Shown: positions 21,365-31,301, numbered from the stretch's first letter. The stretch: DNA of 64,000 nucleotides from Sodalis praecaptivus (GCF_000517425.1 NZ_CP006569.1:3896760-3960759), one strand, 5' to 3'. Numbers and translations: made by a program. Notes: generated by a model not told the origin, from the letters alone.

Positions 21365-22008
21365 CGCTGCAGTTCATCCAGGGCGGGCATATCCAGATGG
21401 GACACATCGCCCGCCGTTTCCACCACCCAGCCAGGCGCCAGCCACGGGCTTTGTTGGTAATCCATGCGGGAGAGGGAGCAGTTACGCAGCCTGAGTCGGC
21501 GCTCGGCGTAGGCCGGCAGGCCCAAGACGGTGCTTATCAGACAGCCAAGCGCCATGCCGTGGCTGACCAGCAGCGGCGTACTGCCCGCCGGCAACGTCAG
21601 GCAGTGGTTAAGGGCGGCATGCATGCGCGTCGCCATTTCGGTCATCGACTCACCGCCCGGAATGCGCCCGCCTTCGGTGCCGTTGACCAATTGCCGACGC
21701 CAATCCTCTTCCTCACGGGTCAGGGTAGCGATATCGCGGGTTTCCAATACCCCCATATCCAGCTCGCGCAGCCGCGCGTCCACCGTCATCGGGCAGCCGC
21801 AGCCGGCGGCGATGATCTCTGCGGTACGGCGTGTACGGCCCAGATCGCTGCTGATAATATGGGTGATACCCAATGATACGGCCCGCTCAGCGACCTGTTC
21901 CGCCTGGCGTTCGCCCTTGGCGGTTAATGCACTGTCGGATTGCCCCTGAATACGGCGCAGCGCATTCCATTCAGTTTCGCCATGACGAACAAGATAAACC
22001 TGTAACAT
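21361..22008 (-). CDS. gpmB: Phosphoglycerate mutase-like phosphatase GpmB
   Basis: Histidine phosphatase superfamily member, 215 residues. The catalytic RHG motif is at the N-terminus (YLVRHGETEWN, His9), with the second conserved histidine in LLVSHGMALGCL. E. coli GpmB is annotated as a probable phosphoglycerate mutase, but little mutase activity is known; a phosphatase role is likely. The 3' end overlaps rob by four bases. Confidence 0.94.
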   Translation of the reverse strand: MLQVYLVRHGETEWNALRRIQGQSDSALTAKGERQAEQVAERAVSLGITHIISSDLGRTRRTAEIIAAGCGCPMTVDARLRELDMGVLETRDIATLTREEEDWRRQLVNGTEGGRIPGGESMTEMATRMHAALNHCLTLPAGSTPLLVSHGMALGCLISTVLGLPAYAERRLRLRNCSLSRMDYQQSPWLAPGWVVETAGDVSHLDMPALDELQR

Positions 22009-22057
22009 ACTTTTTTCCGTTATACTGCGTGAAAGAGACGGGAGTTAACCAAACACT

Positions 22058-22594
22058 ATGTACAATGTAATCGCTGCCACCCATAACCCGGCCAAGATTG
22101 AAGCCATTCAGCACGCTTTTGACGATACGTTCGGTCCGGATAATTGCCGAGTGACGGGCATTGATGTTGACAGCGGCGTGCCGTCCCAGCCGATGGGCGA
22201 TCATCAGACCCGCAGCGGCGCGCGCAACCGGGTGATGGCCGCCCGCCAGGTTAATCCTGAGGCGGACTTCTGGGTCGGCGTCGAGGCCGGCGTTGAAGAT
22301 GATATGACCTTTGCCTGGATGGTGATTGAAAATGCACATCTGCGGGGTGAATCGCGCTCCGCCAGTTTAATGTTACCTAATAGTATATTACAGGGAATCA
22401 CAGAAGGGCGAGAATTGGGTCATGAAATGGCACGATTAACCGGTATTGGGGACATTAAGCGCCGCGGCGGCGCCATTGGCGTGTTCACGGAAGGCCGCCT
22501 GACGCGCAGCAGCGTGTACCATCAAGCGCTATTGCTGGCGCTGGTGCCTTTCCATAACGCGATATATCAAGAACCTCGCCGACCGCGCAACTAG
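22058..22594 (+). CDS. yjjX: Inosine/xanthosine triphosphatase
   Basis: House-cleaning NTPase that hydrolyses ITP and XTP. It has 178 residues (E. coli about 170). It starts [17 protein letters not shown], with family blocks [19 protein letters not shown] and [13 protein letters not shown]. The ATG lies 49 bp from the divergent gpmB start. The 3' end overlaps convergent trpR by four bases (CTAG). Confidence 0.95.
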   Translation: MYNVIAATHNPAKIEAIQHAFDDTFGPDNCRVTGIDVDSGVPSQPMGDHQTRSGARNRVMAARQVNPEADFWVGVEAGVEDDMTFAWMVIENAHLRGESRSASLMLPNSILQGITEGRELGHEMARLTGIGDIKRRGGAIGVFTEGRLTRSSVYHQALLLALVPFHNAIYQEPRRPRN

Positions 22595-22926
22595 ACTGGC
22601 GTATTCAGCAGCTGCTGCATCAGCCAGCGTTTCAGCTCCGGCGGCGCCGACTTCAGGCTGTTCGATCCCCGGGTAATGGTCGCGATACCGGTTCCAAGCT
22701 CGTTTTTCAGTTCCCGCTGGCTGACGTCGCCGGCCAGCAGCGCTTGAATAATGCGGATACGCGTCGCCAGCGCCTCGCGTTCGTCGGGCGTAAGCATCAG
22801 CTGCAACAGCGGCACGTGCAGCTCGTCGGCATAGGCCTGGCCCAGCAGGCGGGCAAAGGTGCGCCAGTCCTGCTCCAGCCTATCGGCACCGGCGTCCGCG
22901 CCGGCGGTGGAAGATGTCGCGTTCAT
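22591..22926 (-). CDS. trpR: Trp operon repressor
   Basis: Tryptophan-dependent dimeric repressor, 111 residues. The core [25 protein letters not shown] and the helix-turn-helix [21 protein letters not shown] (both abbreviated) are intact. The first ~17 residues are poorly conserved, as is usual for the family. A trp operator-like palindrome overlaps its promoter (22938-22956), so it is probably autoregulated as in E. coli. Confidence 0.97.
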   Translation of the reverse strand: MNATSSTAGADAGADRLEQDWRTFARLLGQAYADELHVPLLQLMLTPDEREALATRIRIIQALLAGDVSQRELKNELGTGIATITRGSNSLKSAPPELKRWLMQQLLNTPV

Positions 22927-22937
22927 AAGCTACCGCC

Positions 22938-22969
22938 ATACCATTCAACTAGTACATGAGCTTATCATA
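22938..22969 (-). promoter_or_regulatory. trpR promoter with TrpR operator
   Basis: On the minus strand GTACTAGTT (22947-22955) is a perfect trp operator half site, and GAATGGTAT (22938-22946) is a weaker second half. TATGAT (22964-22969) just upstream is a good -10 box. No strong -35 is visible; it would fall in the end of slt. Confidence 0.65.
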
Positions 22970-22980
22970 CTTTTCGCCAC

Positions 22981-24909
22981 TCAGTAGCGCCGCTGCCATT
23001 CAGCGTCGGTCAGCAGCTTCGCCGGCTGGCGCAGGAAATAGCGGTAAAACACGTCATAGGCCAGGACGTTCTTGACATAGCCGCGCGTTTCGGAAAAGGG
23101 AATACTTTCGATGAACGCGATGGCATCGGCGCGTCCGGCGCTGGTGTTAAGCCAGCTGTTGACTCTGCCGGGACCGGCGTTGTAAGCGATGCTGGCGAGA
23201 ATACGGTTACGGCCGAACATCTGATAGACATATTCCAGATAGGTCGTGCCGAGGGCGATGTTGATTTGCGGATCCAATAGCTGGCCAGGCTGGGTGTAGT
23301 TTGCCATATTAAACATCTGCGCCGTATGCTGCGCGGTGCTTGGCATCAATTGCATCAGGCCGGCGGCGCCCACCGGTGAACGCACCTTTGGATTCCACGC
23401 GCTCTCCTGACGGGCGATGGCCATGGCGTAACTCTGGCTGATTCCTTTATCGTTAGTCGCCTGACGGAACGTTTGGTGCCAGGCCAGCGGGAAGCGCTCT
23501 TCCAAATGGTCCCACAGCTTGCCGGTGATCGTCGCCTGCACGCTCAGATCAGGCCATTGCTGCAAAAACGCATAGCGCGCCAGCTGCTCCTGCTGCGGCC
23601 GGCTGCGGCTGGCCACCAGCGCGCTCCATTCGCTGCGCGCCAAATTGTCCATATTCCAATACATCAGCTCGCGCACCCGGGCGATGGCCGGCTCCCGCGC
23701 CAAAGCCGGGTCCGGCGTTGCGGCGCGCGCCACGTTAATGACATAGCGTTGTCCCAACGCCTCCGCCGCCGCCATGGGATAAAACCCGCGCGCCTGCATC
23801 AGCGGACGCAATAGCGCCTCACCCTGCGCGCGCTGGCCGGCGTCCATTAACAGCCTACCGCGCCAATAACGCCATTCATCCTTTTGCCGATCCTCTTCCG
23901 GTAACCGTTCCAGCCAGGCGCGGACCTCCTGCATATTGCCCTGACCCAGCGACATGCGGATGCGTCGTTCCAGTAATTCGGTGGAATGACCGCGCAGAAT
24001 AACCCCGTCGCGCCAGCGCGCCTGTTCGGGATTGGCATCGGTGCCCATCAGTCGCCAGGCGACGCTCTCTTCAAGCGCCAGGCGTTCGCTGTCGCGCATT
24101 TGCTGCGCGCGGGCCACTATCGGGATCAGGGAACGGGCGTTTTCCACATCGGTGCGGGCCAGGCGGGCAAAGGCAATTTGCGTCGCTTGGCGGGTTAAAT
24201 CGGTGGGGCCGACGCTGCGGGCGAAATCCGGCAATGTCGCCGGGTTATCCTGTAGCGCCGCCAGTGCGTTGCCCATAGTTTGGTACTCGGCCGGCAGTTG
24301 CTTTGACAGGTAGTTGACCAGACCGGTATTGCCCTCTTTCATCGCCAGCCGTATCCGTTCGAGGGTGGCCAACGGGCTGCGCTCGCCCGCCTGGTCCCAA
24401 ACGCCGAACAGTTTGTTGCAGCTGTCAGGAAGAGAGTGCCCGTTCAGCCAGATGTCGCGGGCGCCGTCCCAGGCCTCCTGCGGCTTGCCGGTAGCCCATT
24501 TGGCATAATAGTAATTACAGCGCGCCGCCACCGGTTTCGGCGGCTGCGGGCTAAAAGCCAGCAGGCTATACCAGTCCTGGCGGTTCGCCAGTTCGTTAAC
24601 ATAGCGCGCGGCCAAGGAGCGGGCCGGCGGCAGCGTCGGGTTGGCCTGGATAAAGGCAGTGATTTGATCGGGACTGACCTGGGAGAGATCCTGTGATAGC
24701 TGCCGGTACGCCAGATAAGGATAGAGCGGGTAGTCGCGCAGGGTGGGCAGCAGTTGCGCCACCACGTCCATTTGCTGCGCGTCCCAAGCCGACTTGACCT
24801 GCTGATAGCGCTGCCGCTGGGCCTCGAGGGAATCCGCCTGCGCCAGCACGGGCAGCGTCATCATCCCGATTGCCGCTACCCACAACCGCCATCTGTCCAC
24901 CTTGACCAT
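22981..24909 (-). CDS. slt: Soluble lytic murein transglycosylase
   Basis: Periplasmic exo-muramidase (Slt70) that cleaves peptidoglycan with 1,6-anhydro formation. It has 642 residues. A signal peptide ends near ...LPVLAQADSLEAQ. The alpha-helical superhelix fills about residues 25-450. The C-terminal SLT domain has the catalytic glutamate in AIARQESAWNPKV, with SPVGAAGLMQLMPSTA and the NIALGTTYL and SIAYNAGPGRV motifs. It is directly followed by trpR. Confidence 0.96.
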   Translation of the reverse strand: MVKVDRWRLWVAAIGMMTLPVLAQADSLEAQRQRYQQVKSAWDAQQMDVVAQLLPTLRDYPLYPYLAYRQLSQDLSQVSPDQITAFIQANPTLPPARSLAARYVNELANRQDWYSLLAFSPQPPKPVAARCNYYYAKWATGKPQEAWDGARDIWLNGHSLPDSCNKLFGVWDQAGERSPLATLERIRLAMKEGNTGLVNYLSKQLPAEYQTMGNALAALQDNPATLPDFARSVGPTDLTRQATQIAFARLARTDVENARSLIPIVARAQQMRDSERLALEESVAWRLMGTDANPEQARWRDGVILRGHSTELLERRIRMSLGQGNMQEVRAWLERLPEEDRQKDEWRYWRGRLLMDAGQRAQGEALLRPLMQARGFYPMAAAEALGQRYVINVARAATPDPALAREPAIARVRELMYWNMDNLARSEWSALVASRSRPQQEQLARYAFLQQWPDLSVQATITGKLWDHLEERFPLAWHQTFRQATNDKGISQSYAMAIARQESAWNPKVRSPVGAAGLMQLMPSTAQHTAQMFNMANYTQPGQLLDPQINIALGTTYLEYVYQMFGRNRILASIAYNAGPGRVNSWLNTSAGRADAIAFIESIPFSETRGYVKNVLAYDVFYRYFLRQPAKLLTDAEWQRRY

Positions 24910-25615
24910 CTTTACTCATCCTCAGCTGATTACCCGTCCCGCCGCGGGGACATCGTTGCGCGCTTAACCGACCGGTTTGCGTTCACATGCTAGCCAAGCC
25001 AGCGGAATCGCGCCAGCCGGATATGACAATAAACATTATTTATTAATTAATGTTTTTAGTCTTCATTAATATAGCAAACCCGTGCCGCGAGACCGGCGAA
25101 AGCCGGCGATTTACCCCCTTTTACAGTCCGCGGCGGTCGGTGAACGTTTTTGGCGCCCTCCCCCTTCTTAGCCGCAGTTGGAGTAGAGTGGCGGTACTGC
25201 CTTCCTGACCGGTGAACGGCCCTGGGCGCGTTCCAGCTCCACCGCCGTTAAGCGGTGCGAAGCGTTCCTGTCCCCCTGGCCGGTTTGCGCCCCCGGCGTT
25301 TCTTCCTCTGCGCCGCAGTGGAAGAAGGGTGGCGCTACTGCCCTCCTGACCGGTTTGCGTCCCCGGCGCGTTCCTTTTCCCTTCGCCGTGGGCGGTAGTG
25401 GCGTTCTTTAACCGTGGCCGCGAACCGGTGGTCACCTTTCCCCCACCCACCGTCGCGTTGCTAATCGCGTGCCTGAGCTGCCGCCGTCCGTGATGCTGTG
25501 ATTACGTGCCGAAACGGGCTAAACTGCGTTATCGCACTGGCGTGGTCTTGCCCCGCTCATTCCCGCCGCCGCGCGGGACAGTCAAAAACCCCATTAACAT
25601 GAGGCTTATCGCAAC
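24910..25615. other. Gene-free gap between slt and ettA
   Basis: About 700 bp between divergent genes. An AT-rich stretch (25028-25078) probably carries promoter elements. The remainder is GC-rich with degenerate repeats (see 25171-25374). The only long open frame here, on the minus strand, is low-complexity and has no recognisable product. Confidence 0.5.
25171..25374. repeat. Degenerate direct repeat, about 63 bp, two main copies
   Basis: Units at 25171-25234 and 25312-25374 share GCCGCAGT..GGA, GTGGCG-TACTGCC-TCCTGACCGG and GGCGCGTTCC with scattered differences. A partial third copy (CTGGCCGGTTTGCG..CCCGGCG) lies between them at about 25276-25300. It is not coding and not CRISPR-like. Confidence 0.6.
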
Positions 25616-27280
25616 GTGGCTCAATTCGTCTACACTATGCACCGCGTCGGCAAAATCGTTCCGCCGAAACGCCATATTTTGAAAAATATTTCGCTGAGTT
25701 TCTTCCCCGGCGCCAAAATCGGCGTGCTGGGTCTTAATGGCGCAGGGAAATCGACGCTGCTCCGCATCATGGCCGGCATCGATACCGACATCGAGGGCGA
25801 AGCCCGGCCGCAACCCGGCATCAATATCGGTTATTTACCGCAGGAGCCCCGGTTCGACGACGAGAAAACCGTGCGCGAAGAGATCGAAAGCGCCGTGGCG
25901 GTCGTCAAGCAGGCGCTGACCCGGTTGGACGCGGTATATGCCGCCTATGCCGAACCGGACGCCGACTTTGATAAGCTGGCCAAAGAGCAGGGGGAGCTGG
26001 AAGCCATCATCCAGGCCCACGACGGCCACAATCTGGACAACCAACTGGAACGCGCCGCCGACGCACTGCGCCTGCCGCCCTGGGACGCCAAAATCGGCAC
26101 CCTGTCCGGTGGCGAACGCCGACGGGTCGCTATTTGCCGGCTGCTGCTGGAAAAACCGGATATGCTGCTGCTCGACGAACCCACCAACCATCTGGACGCC
26201 GAGTCCGTCGCCTGGCTTGAACGTTTCTTGCACGACTATGAAGGCACCGTGGTGGCGATTACCCATGACCGTTATTTCCTGGATAATGTCGCCGGCTGGA
26301 TCCTGGAGCTGGACCGCGGTGAGGGGATCCCCTGGGAAGGCAACTATTCGTCCTGGCTGGAGCAAAAAGATCAGCGCCTGGCGCAGGAAGCCTCATCCGA
26401 GGCGGCGCGGCGCAAATCCATCGAAAAGGAATTGGAATGGGTACGGTCGAACGCCAAAGGCCGCCAGTCGAAAGGTAAAGCCCGCCTGGCCCGCTTTGAA
26501 GAACTCAACAATGTCGAGTACCAAAAGCGCAACGAGACCAGCGAATTGTTTATCCCGCCCGGTCCCCGTCTGGGTGACAAGGTGCTGGAAGTCAGCCAGC
26601 TGCGCAAATCCTACGGCGACCGGCTGCTTATCGATGATTTGTCTTTCTCCCTGCCTAAAGGGGCGATAGTCGGCATCATCGGCCCCAACGGCGCCGGTAA
26701 ATCCACGCTGTTCCGGCTGCTGTCGGGCAAAGAACAGCCGGACAGCGGCAGCATCACGCTGGGGGATACCGTACAGTTAGCCTCGGTGGATCAGTTCCGC
26801 GACAGTATGGATAACGGCAAAACCGTGTGGGAAGAGATCTCCGGCGGCCAGGACATTATGCGCATCGGTAATTTTGAACTGCCGAGCCGGGCCTACGTGG
26901 GCCGTTTCAATTTTAAAGGCGTCGATCAAGGGAAACGCGTCGGTGAGCTGTCCGGCGGCGAACGCGGCCGCGTGCACCTGGCTAAACTGCTGCAGGTGGG
27001 CGGCAATATGCTGCTGCTCGATGAGCCGACCAACGATCTGGATGTCGAAACGCTGCGCGCGCTGGAAAACGCCCTGCTTGAGTTCCCCGGCTGCGCTATG
27101 GTCATCTCCCATGACCGCTGGTTCCTCGACCGCATCGCCACGCACATTATCGACTACCAGGATGAAGGAAACATCGAATTCTTTGAGGGAAACTTCACCG
27201 AATACGAAGAGTACAAGAAAAGGACGCTGGGCGCGGAAGCGTTGCAACCGCACCGCATCAAGTACAAGAAAATGGCCTGA
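25616..27280 (+). CDS. ettA: Energy-dependent translational throttle protein EttA
   Basis: ABC-F protein that binds the ribosomal E site and gates the first elongation steps according to the ATP/ADP ratio. It has 554 residues. It contains two ATP-binding cassettes: Walker A GLNGAGKST at about residues 39-47 and GPNGAGKST at about 357. Each has an LSGGER/LSGGE signature and LLLDEPTNHLD or LLLDEPTNDLD Walker B. The arm region and the charged linker (REASSEAARRKSIEKE-like) lie between. The start is GTG at 25616 with GAGG upstream. A terminator follows at 27297. Confidence 0.97.
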   Translation: MAQFVYTMHRVGKIVPPKRHILKNISLSFFPGAKIGVLGLNGAGKSTLLRIMAGIDTDIEGEARPQPGINIGYLPQEPRFDDEKTVREEIESAVAVVKQALTRLDAVYAAYAEPDADFDKLAKEQGELEAIIQAHDGHNLDNQLERAADALRLPPWDAKIGTLSGGERRRVAICRLLLEKPDMLLLDEPTNHLDAESVAWLERFLHDYEGTVVAITHDRYFLDNVAGWILELDRGEGIPWEGNYSSWLEQKDQRLAQEASSEAARRKSIEKELEWVRSNAKGRQSKGKARLARFEELNNVEYQKRNETSELFIPPGPRLGDKVLEVSQLRKSYGDRLLIDDLSFSLPKGAIVGIIGPNGAGKSTLFRLLSGKEQPDSGSITLGDTVQLASVDQFRDSMDNGKTVWEEISGGQDIMRIGNFELPSRAYVGRFNFKGVDQGKRVGELSGGERGRVHLAKLLQVGGNMLLLDEPTNDLDVETLRALENALLEFPGCAMVISHDRWFLDRIATHIIDYQDEGNIEFFEGNFTEYEEYKKRTLGAEALQPHRIKYKKMA

Positions 27281-27296
27281 CGGCCAGCAGTGTGTT

Positions 27297-27323
27297 ACGG
27301 CGCCCCACGGCGCCGTTTTTTTT
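27297..27323 (+). terminator. Terminator of ettA
   Basis: ACGGCGCCCCACGGCGCCGT is a strong hairpin followed by eight T residues, 16 bp after the ettA stop. Confidence 0.9.
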
Positions 27324-27360
27324 CGCCTGCGCCATGCGAGTGGCCTGCGCTGAGCGCTGG

Positions 27361-27453
27361 TCGATATGGTCGATATGGTCGATATGGTCGGTATGGTCGA
27401 TATGCTCGATATGCTCGGTATGGTCGATATGCTCGGTATGGTCGGTATGGTCG
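27361..27453. repeat. 9-bp tandem repeat, ten copies
   Basis: Ten consecutive 9-bp units of the form TCGRTATGS (TCGATATGG, TCGGTATGG, TCGATATGC) lie just beyond the ettA terminator and before the convergent nadR gene. As the unit is a multiple of three, frames stay open through it, but no ribosome site supports translation. Confidence 0.95.
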
Positions 27454-27527
27454 TTAGTGCCGCGCGTGGGCCGCTACGCCCCGCGCTGGCGCCTGCAAAT
27501 TGGGCGCCGGCGTTGTCGGCGGTGCCG

Positions 27528-28757
27528 TCAGCGCTCCCCCAACAGCTCTTTCACCAGGGTAATGCACTGTAAAAAGCGCTGGTCATAATCCGCCACGTCC
27601 ACCCGCACGTAAGGGATGTGATTATCGTGCAGCAATACTTCAAGTAAACGCTGGAACTCATCGCGGTCCGTCGGCGCGCCGAGACTGCGCAGACCGTCGG
27701 CGACCCAGGGAGTATTGTTCTTCAGCAGGATAACCAAATCGAAGCGGTACTCATCAATCATCGCCTGCACGAAAGGGTGCTCACGGCCGTGATATTTTTT
27801 GCAAAACGCCTGGCTGGTGACGAAATCGGTATCGATAAAGGTCACCTTATTGGCGTATTTCACGGCGAAATCGATGAACTGGGCCTGGCCTAGGGCAATT
27901 TTATCGTAATCGGAATATTGCAGCGCCATCTCATCGCCGCCAAGATGGGTGAACACATAATCACGGCCATATTCCCACGCGCTGGTGGTATTAAAGATAT
28001 TGGCCAGCTTGTTGACCATGGTGGATTTGCCGCTGGACTCTCCGCCAATCAGCGCCACGGTGCGGACGAAGAAGGGTTTGACCTCCGTTGGAATATAGTC
28101 CCAATAGCGGAAAGGATCCTGACGGATTTGCTCTCCGCTGATGGACATAAACGAACGGTCGGGATCGATGATGACGGTTTCAATCCCCAGATGTTCCCGA
28201 TAATGCGCGAGATCCTGTTTTTCGCTCGAATAAATAAAATCCGCCTCGATGCCTTTGTCGGCCATGAAACCCTTTACGCCTCGGCTCCAGACATCCCAAC
28301 CGTGGGGGTAAGGCTCCATTCCCTGTTCATTGAACGCATGAATACGGATATTTTTTTGGTACTTGAAGGTTTGCAGCAGCCAGCGCAGCCTGTCGCTGAG
28401 CGTGGGCTGCTGCGACATGGCGCTGTCCTCAAACAGCCGCAGGTCGCGCTGATCGTCGTAGTTTAGGATCACATGCAGCTCATCCACCTGACTACAGGCC
28501 CGCTGAATCAAATAGATGTGCCCGGTATGCAGCGGATAGAACTTGCCGAAAATCACCCCGACCGTTTTCTGCCGCCGGGGAAACTCCAGCCCAAGGAAAC
28601 GGTGGATGGCTTCGAGCTTCTGGGCGCTCGGGCTTTTGATTTTTGCGTTCAGCAGCTGGCTGAGGTAGCCCTTGGTGACGCCGCAGGCTTCCGCCACCTG
28701 CTGTAAGGTGCATCCCTGCTGCTTGATGGCGCTTTTCAGGTAGTTGAACGACGACAT
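27528..28757 (-). CDS. nadR: Trifunctional NAD regulator NadR
   Basis: NAD-responsive repressor with NMN adenylyltransferase and ribosylnicotinamide kinase activities. It has 409 residues (E. coli 410). The N-terminal helix-turn-helix (TLQQVAEACGVTKGYLSQLL) is followed by the adenylyltransferase motif VIFGKFYPLHTGH. The C-terminal kinase has P-loop GGESSGKST near residue 240. It lies 13 bp after radA on the same strand (operon serB-radA-nadR). Confidence 0.97.
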   Translation of the reverse strand: MSSFNYLKSAIKQQGCTLQQVAEACGVTKGYLSQLLNAKIKSPSAQKLEAIHRFLGLEFPRRQKTVGVIFGKFYPLHTGHIYLIQRACSQVDELHVILNYDDQRDLRLFEDSAMSQQPTLSDRLRWLLQTFKYQKNIRIHAFNEQGMEPYPHGWDVWSRGVKGFMADKGIEADFIYSSEKQDLAHYREHLGIETVIIDPDRSFMSISGEQIRQDPFRYWDYIPTEVKPFFVRTVALIGGESSGKSTMVNKLANIFNTTSAWEYGRDYVFTHLGGDEMALQYSDYDKIALGQAQFIDFAVKYANKVTFIDTDFVTSQAFCKKYHGREHPFVQAMIDEYRFDLVILLKNNTPWVADGLRSLGAPTDRDEFQRLLEVLLHDNHIPYVRVDVADYDQRFLQCITLVKELLGER

Positions 28758-28770
28758 AGTTTCCTCAGCG

Positions 28771-30153
28771 TCAGAGTTCTTCCCGTATCGCCAGCGCGTC
28801 GGCCAGTTTTTTTACGCCGAAGATCTGCATATTTTCCGGCATTTTTTTCGGCACGTTGGCCTGCGGCACGATGGCGCGGCGAAAACCGTGTTTGGCGGCC
28901 TCGGTGATCCGCTCCTGTCCACTCGGAACCGGGCGGATCTCCCCCGCCAGACCGACTTCGCCGAAAACCACCAGATCTTTCGGCAACGGGCGGTCGCGCA
29001 GACTGGATACCATCGCCAGCATCAGCGCCAAATCGGCGCTGGTTTCGCTGACCTTCACCCCGCCGACGACGTTGACAAAGACATCCTGATCCGCCATCTG
29101 CAGCCCGCCGTGGCGGTGTAGCACCGCCAGCAGGATCGCCAGCCGGTTTTGCTCCAGCCCCACCGCCACCCGGCGCGGATTGGCCATCATCGAATGATCC
29201 ACCAGCGCCTGGATCTCGACCAGCAGCGGGCGGGTGCCTTCCCACACCACCATCACGCTGCTGCCGGGCGTCATCTCCTCCCCACGGCTTAGGAATATCG
29301 CCGAGGGGTTGCTGACTTCGCGCAGCCCTTGCTCGGTCATGGCGAACACGCCAAGCTCATTCACCGCGCCGAACCGGTTTTTATGGCTGCGCAGCGTACG
29401 GAAACGGGAATCGGAATCGCCGTCCAGCATAATGGAGCAATCGATACAGTGCTCAAGCACCTTCGGCCCCGCCAATGAGCCGTCTTTGGTCACATGGCCA
29501 ACCATGATTATCGCCACGCCCTGGGTTTTGGCGAAGCGAGTCAGATAGGCAGCGGATTCCCGCACCTGGGCGACGCTGCCCGGCGAGGACTGCACATCGG
29601 CCATGTGCATAACTTGAATCGAGTCGATGACCATCAAGCGCGGTTTTTCCTGCGAGGCAATCAGGCAAATTTGCTCGATACTGGTTTCCGACAGCATATT
29701 CAGTTCGCCGGTGGGCAGCCCGAGCCGGTGCGCACGCATCGCCACCTGCTGGAGGGACTCCTCGCCGGTGACGTACAGGGTTTTCATTTCGCCGGCCAGC
29801 TTGCAGAGCGTTTGCAGCAGCAGCGTACTTTTCCCGGCGCCGGGGCTGCCGCCAATCAAAATGGCGCTACCCGGCACCATGCCGCCGCCCAGCACGCGAT
29901 CCAGCTCGTTAAAACCCGTAGAGAAGCGAGGCAGCGCTTCCAGGCTGATGTCCGAAAGCTTTTGCACTCTGCTCACGCCGCTCTCGCCGGCGTAGCCGCT
30001 GAACCGCTCGTTGCGCGCCGCCGCCGGCGTGGCGGCAAGGCGCACTTCGGTGATGGTGTTCCAGGCATGGCAAGCGGTGCATTGCCCCTGCCAGCGGGGA
30101 TAATCCGCACCGCATTCGTTACATACAAAAGCGCGTTTTACCGCTTTAGCCAC
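28771..30153 (-). CDS. radA: DNA repair protein RadA
   Basis: RecA-like ATPase that drives branch migration in recombinational repair. It has 460 residues. It shows an N-terminal C4 zinc motif (CNECG...CTAC), Walker A GGSPGAGKST, the RadA-specific KNRFG motif in SHKNRFGAVNE, and a C-terminal Lon-like domain. The start is GTG at 30153 with GAGG six bases upstream. It lies 63 bp after serB. Confidence 0.97.
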   Translation of the reverse strand: MAKAVKRAFVCNECGADYPRWQGQCTACHAWNTITEVRLAATPAAARNERFSGYAGESGVSRVQKLSDISLEALPRFSTGFNELDRVLGGGMVPGSAILIGGSPGAGKSTLLLQTLCKLAGEMKTLYVTGEESLQQVAMRAHRLGLPTGELNMLSETSIEQICLIASQEKPRLMVIDSIQVMHMADVQSSPGSVAQVRESAAYLTRFAKTQGVAIIMVGHVTKDGSLAGPKVLEHCIDCSIMLDGDSDSRFRTLRSHKNRFGAVNELGVFAMTEQGLREVSNPSAIFLSRGEEMTPGSSVMVVWEGTRPLLVEIQALVDHSMMANPRRVAVGLEQNRLAILLAVLHRHGGLQMADQDVFVNVVGGVKVSETSADLALMLAMVSSLRDRPLPKDLVVFGEVGLAGEIRPVPSGQERITEAAKHGFRRAIVPQANVPKKMPENMQIFGVKKLADALAIREEL

Positions 30154-30216
30154 AGATTACCTCGGCAAGATAGGGCGCGCCGGACGCCGCGGTCGATACG
30201 CCGCGGGCGGGCACGC

Positions 30217-31194
30217 TCAGCGTTCATCGTGTTTGAGATTGCCGCTCAGGATGCACAGCACTCCCAGCAGATCGGCGTGACGAATCGTCACCTTACTCTG
30301 TTCATTGACTTTCGGCTTGGCGTGGAACGCAATACCCAGACCTGCTGATTGTATCATCAATAAATCATTTGCACCGTCGCCAATCGCCACCGTCTGGCTG
30401 ATGGGGATGGCCAACTTGTCCGCCAGGCGCGTCAATTCCCGCGCTTTGTAACCGGCATCCACCACCTCCCCCAACACCTCACCGGTCAAGCGGCCATCGC
30501 GAATTTCAAGCTCATTGGCGGCGATGGAAACCAAACGCAGTTTGTCACGCAGTAATTCGGCGAAGTAGGTAAAGCCGCCGGAGGCGATAGCGACATGCCA
30601 GCCCAGGCTCTGCAGCTTTTTCGTCAGCTGGGTCAGACCGGGCATCAGCGGTAACGCCTCGCGCACCTGCCTCAAAATATCGGCATCGGCCCCTTGAAGG
30701 GTGGCGACCCGCTGGCGCAGGCTGGCGGTGAAATCCAGCTCGCCGCGCATCGCCCGCTCGGTGACCTCGGCCACCTGTGCGCCAACGCCCGCCAGTTTGG
30801 CGATTTCATCGATGCACTCGATTTGTATCGCCGTGGAGTCCATATCCATAATCAGCAGGCCCGGCGCGCGCAAATGGGGCGTCTTGCCAAAGGGGGCCAC
30901 GTCCAGGCCGTGATCATGGGCCAGCCGCGTGGCGCGCGCCGTCAGCGACCCCGCCAGACGCACCACCCGATAGTCGTCGATTTGCCAGGCGGAAACCACC
31001 ACCATCGCCGCGCCTAGCGCGCGCTGATACCGCGACAGACTCTGTTTATCCAAATTTTTGCCGTATAATAACCAACCGGTATGGCCCGCCCGATAATCCA
31101 GCGGCATGACCTCATCGCCGCTTAATGACAAAGGCAATCCCGGCCAGTGTGAAATCCCCTCGGGCAGATCGCAGTAGGTCAGACTATTGGGCAT
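30217..31194 (-). CDS. serB: Phosphoserine phosphatase
   Basis: HAD-family enzyme for the last step of serine synthesis. It has 325 residues (E. coli 322). The nucleophile motif is MDMDSTAIQIECIDEIAKL, followed by IASGGFTYF and the acidic motif VAIGDGANDLLMI. An N-terminal ACT-like domain precedes the catalytic part. The ATG at 31194 has CAGGAG before it, so the longer frame to 31233 is rejected. It is divergent from ytjB. Confidence 0.97.
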   Translation of the reverse strand: MPNSLTYCDLPEGISHWPGLPLSLSGDEVMPLDYRAGHTGWLLYGKNLDKQSLSRYQRALGAAMVVVSAWQIDDYRVVRLAGSLTARATRLAHDHGLDVAPFGKTPHLRAPGLLIMDMDSTAIQIECIDEIAKLAGVGAQVAEVTERAMRGELDFTASLRQRVATLQGADADILRQVREALPLMPGLTQLTKKLQSLGWHVAIASGGFTYFAELLRDKLRLVSIAANELEIRDGRLTGEVLGEVVDAGYKARELTRLADKLAIPISQTVAIGDGANDLLMIQSAGLGIAFHAKPKVNEQSKVTIRHADLLGVLCILSGNLKHDER

Positions 31195-31301
31195 TTTGAC
31201 TCCTGTAGGATGATGTTCAGCCGCCGTTAGCAACGCGCAACAAGCTATCCTATCGCCGGCGCTTCTGGCAACATAAAGCGTCCAAAAGAGAAAGGAAACC
31301 T

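Noticed and set aside
25121-25450. 109-codon minus-strand gene between slt and ettA
   Set aside because: Low-complexity translation that follows the degenerate DNA repeats; no start signal.
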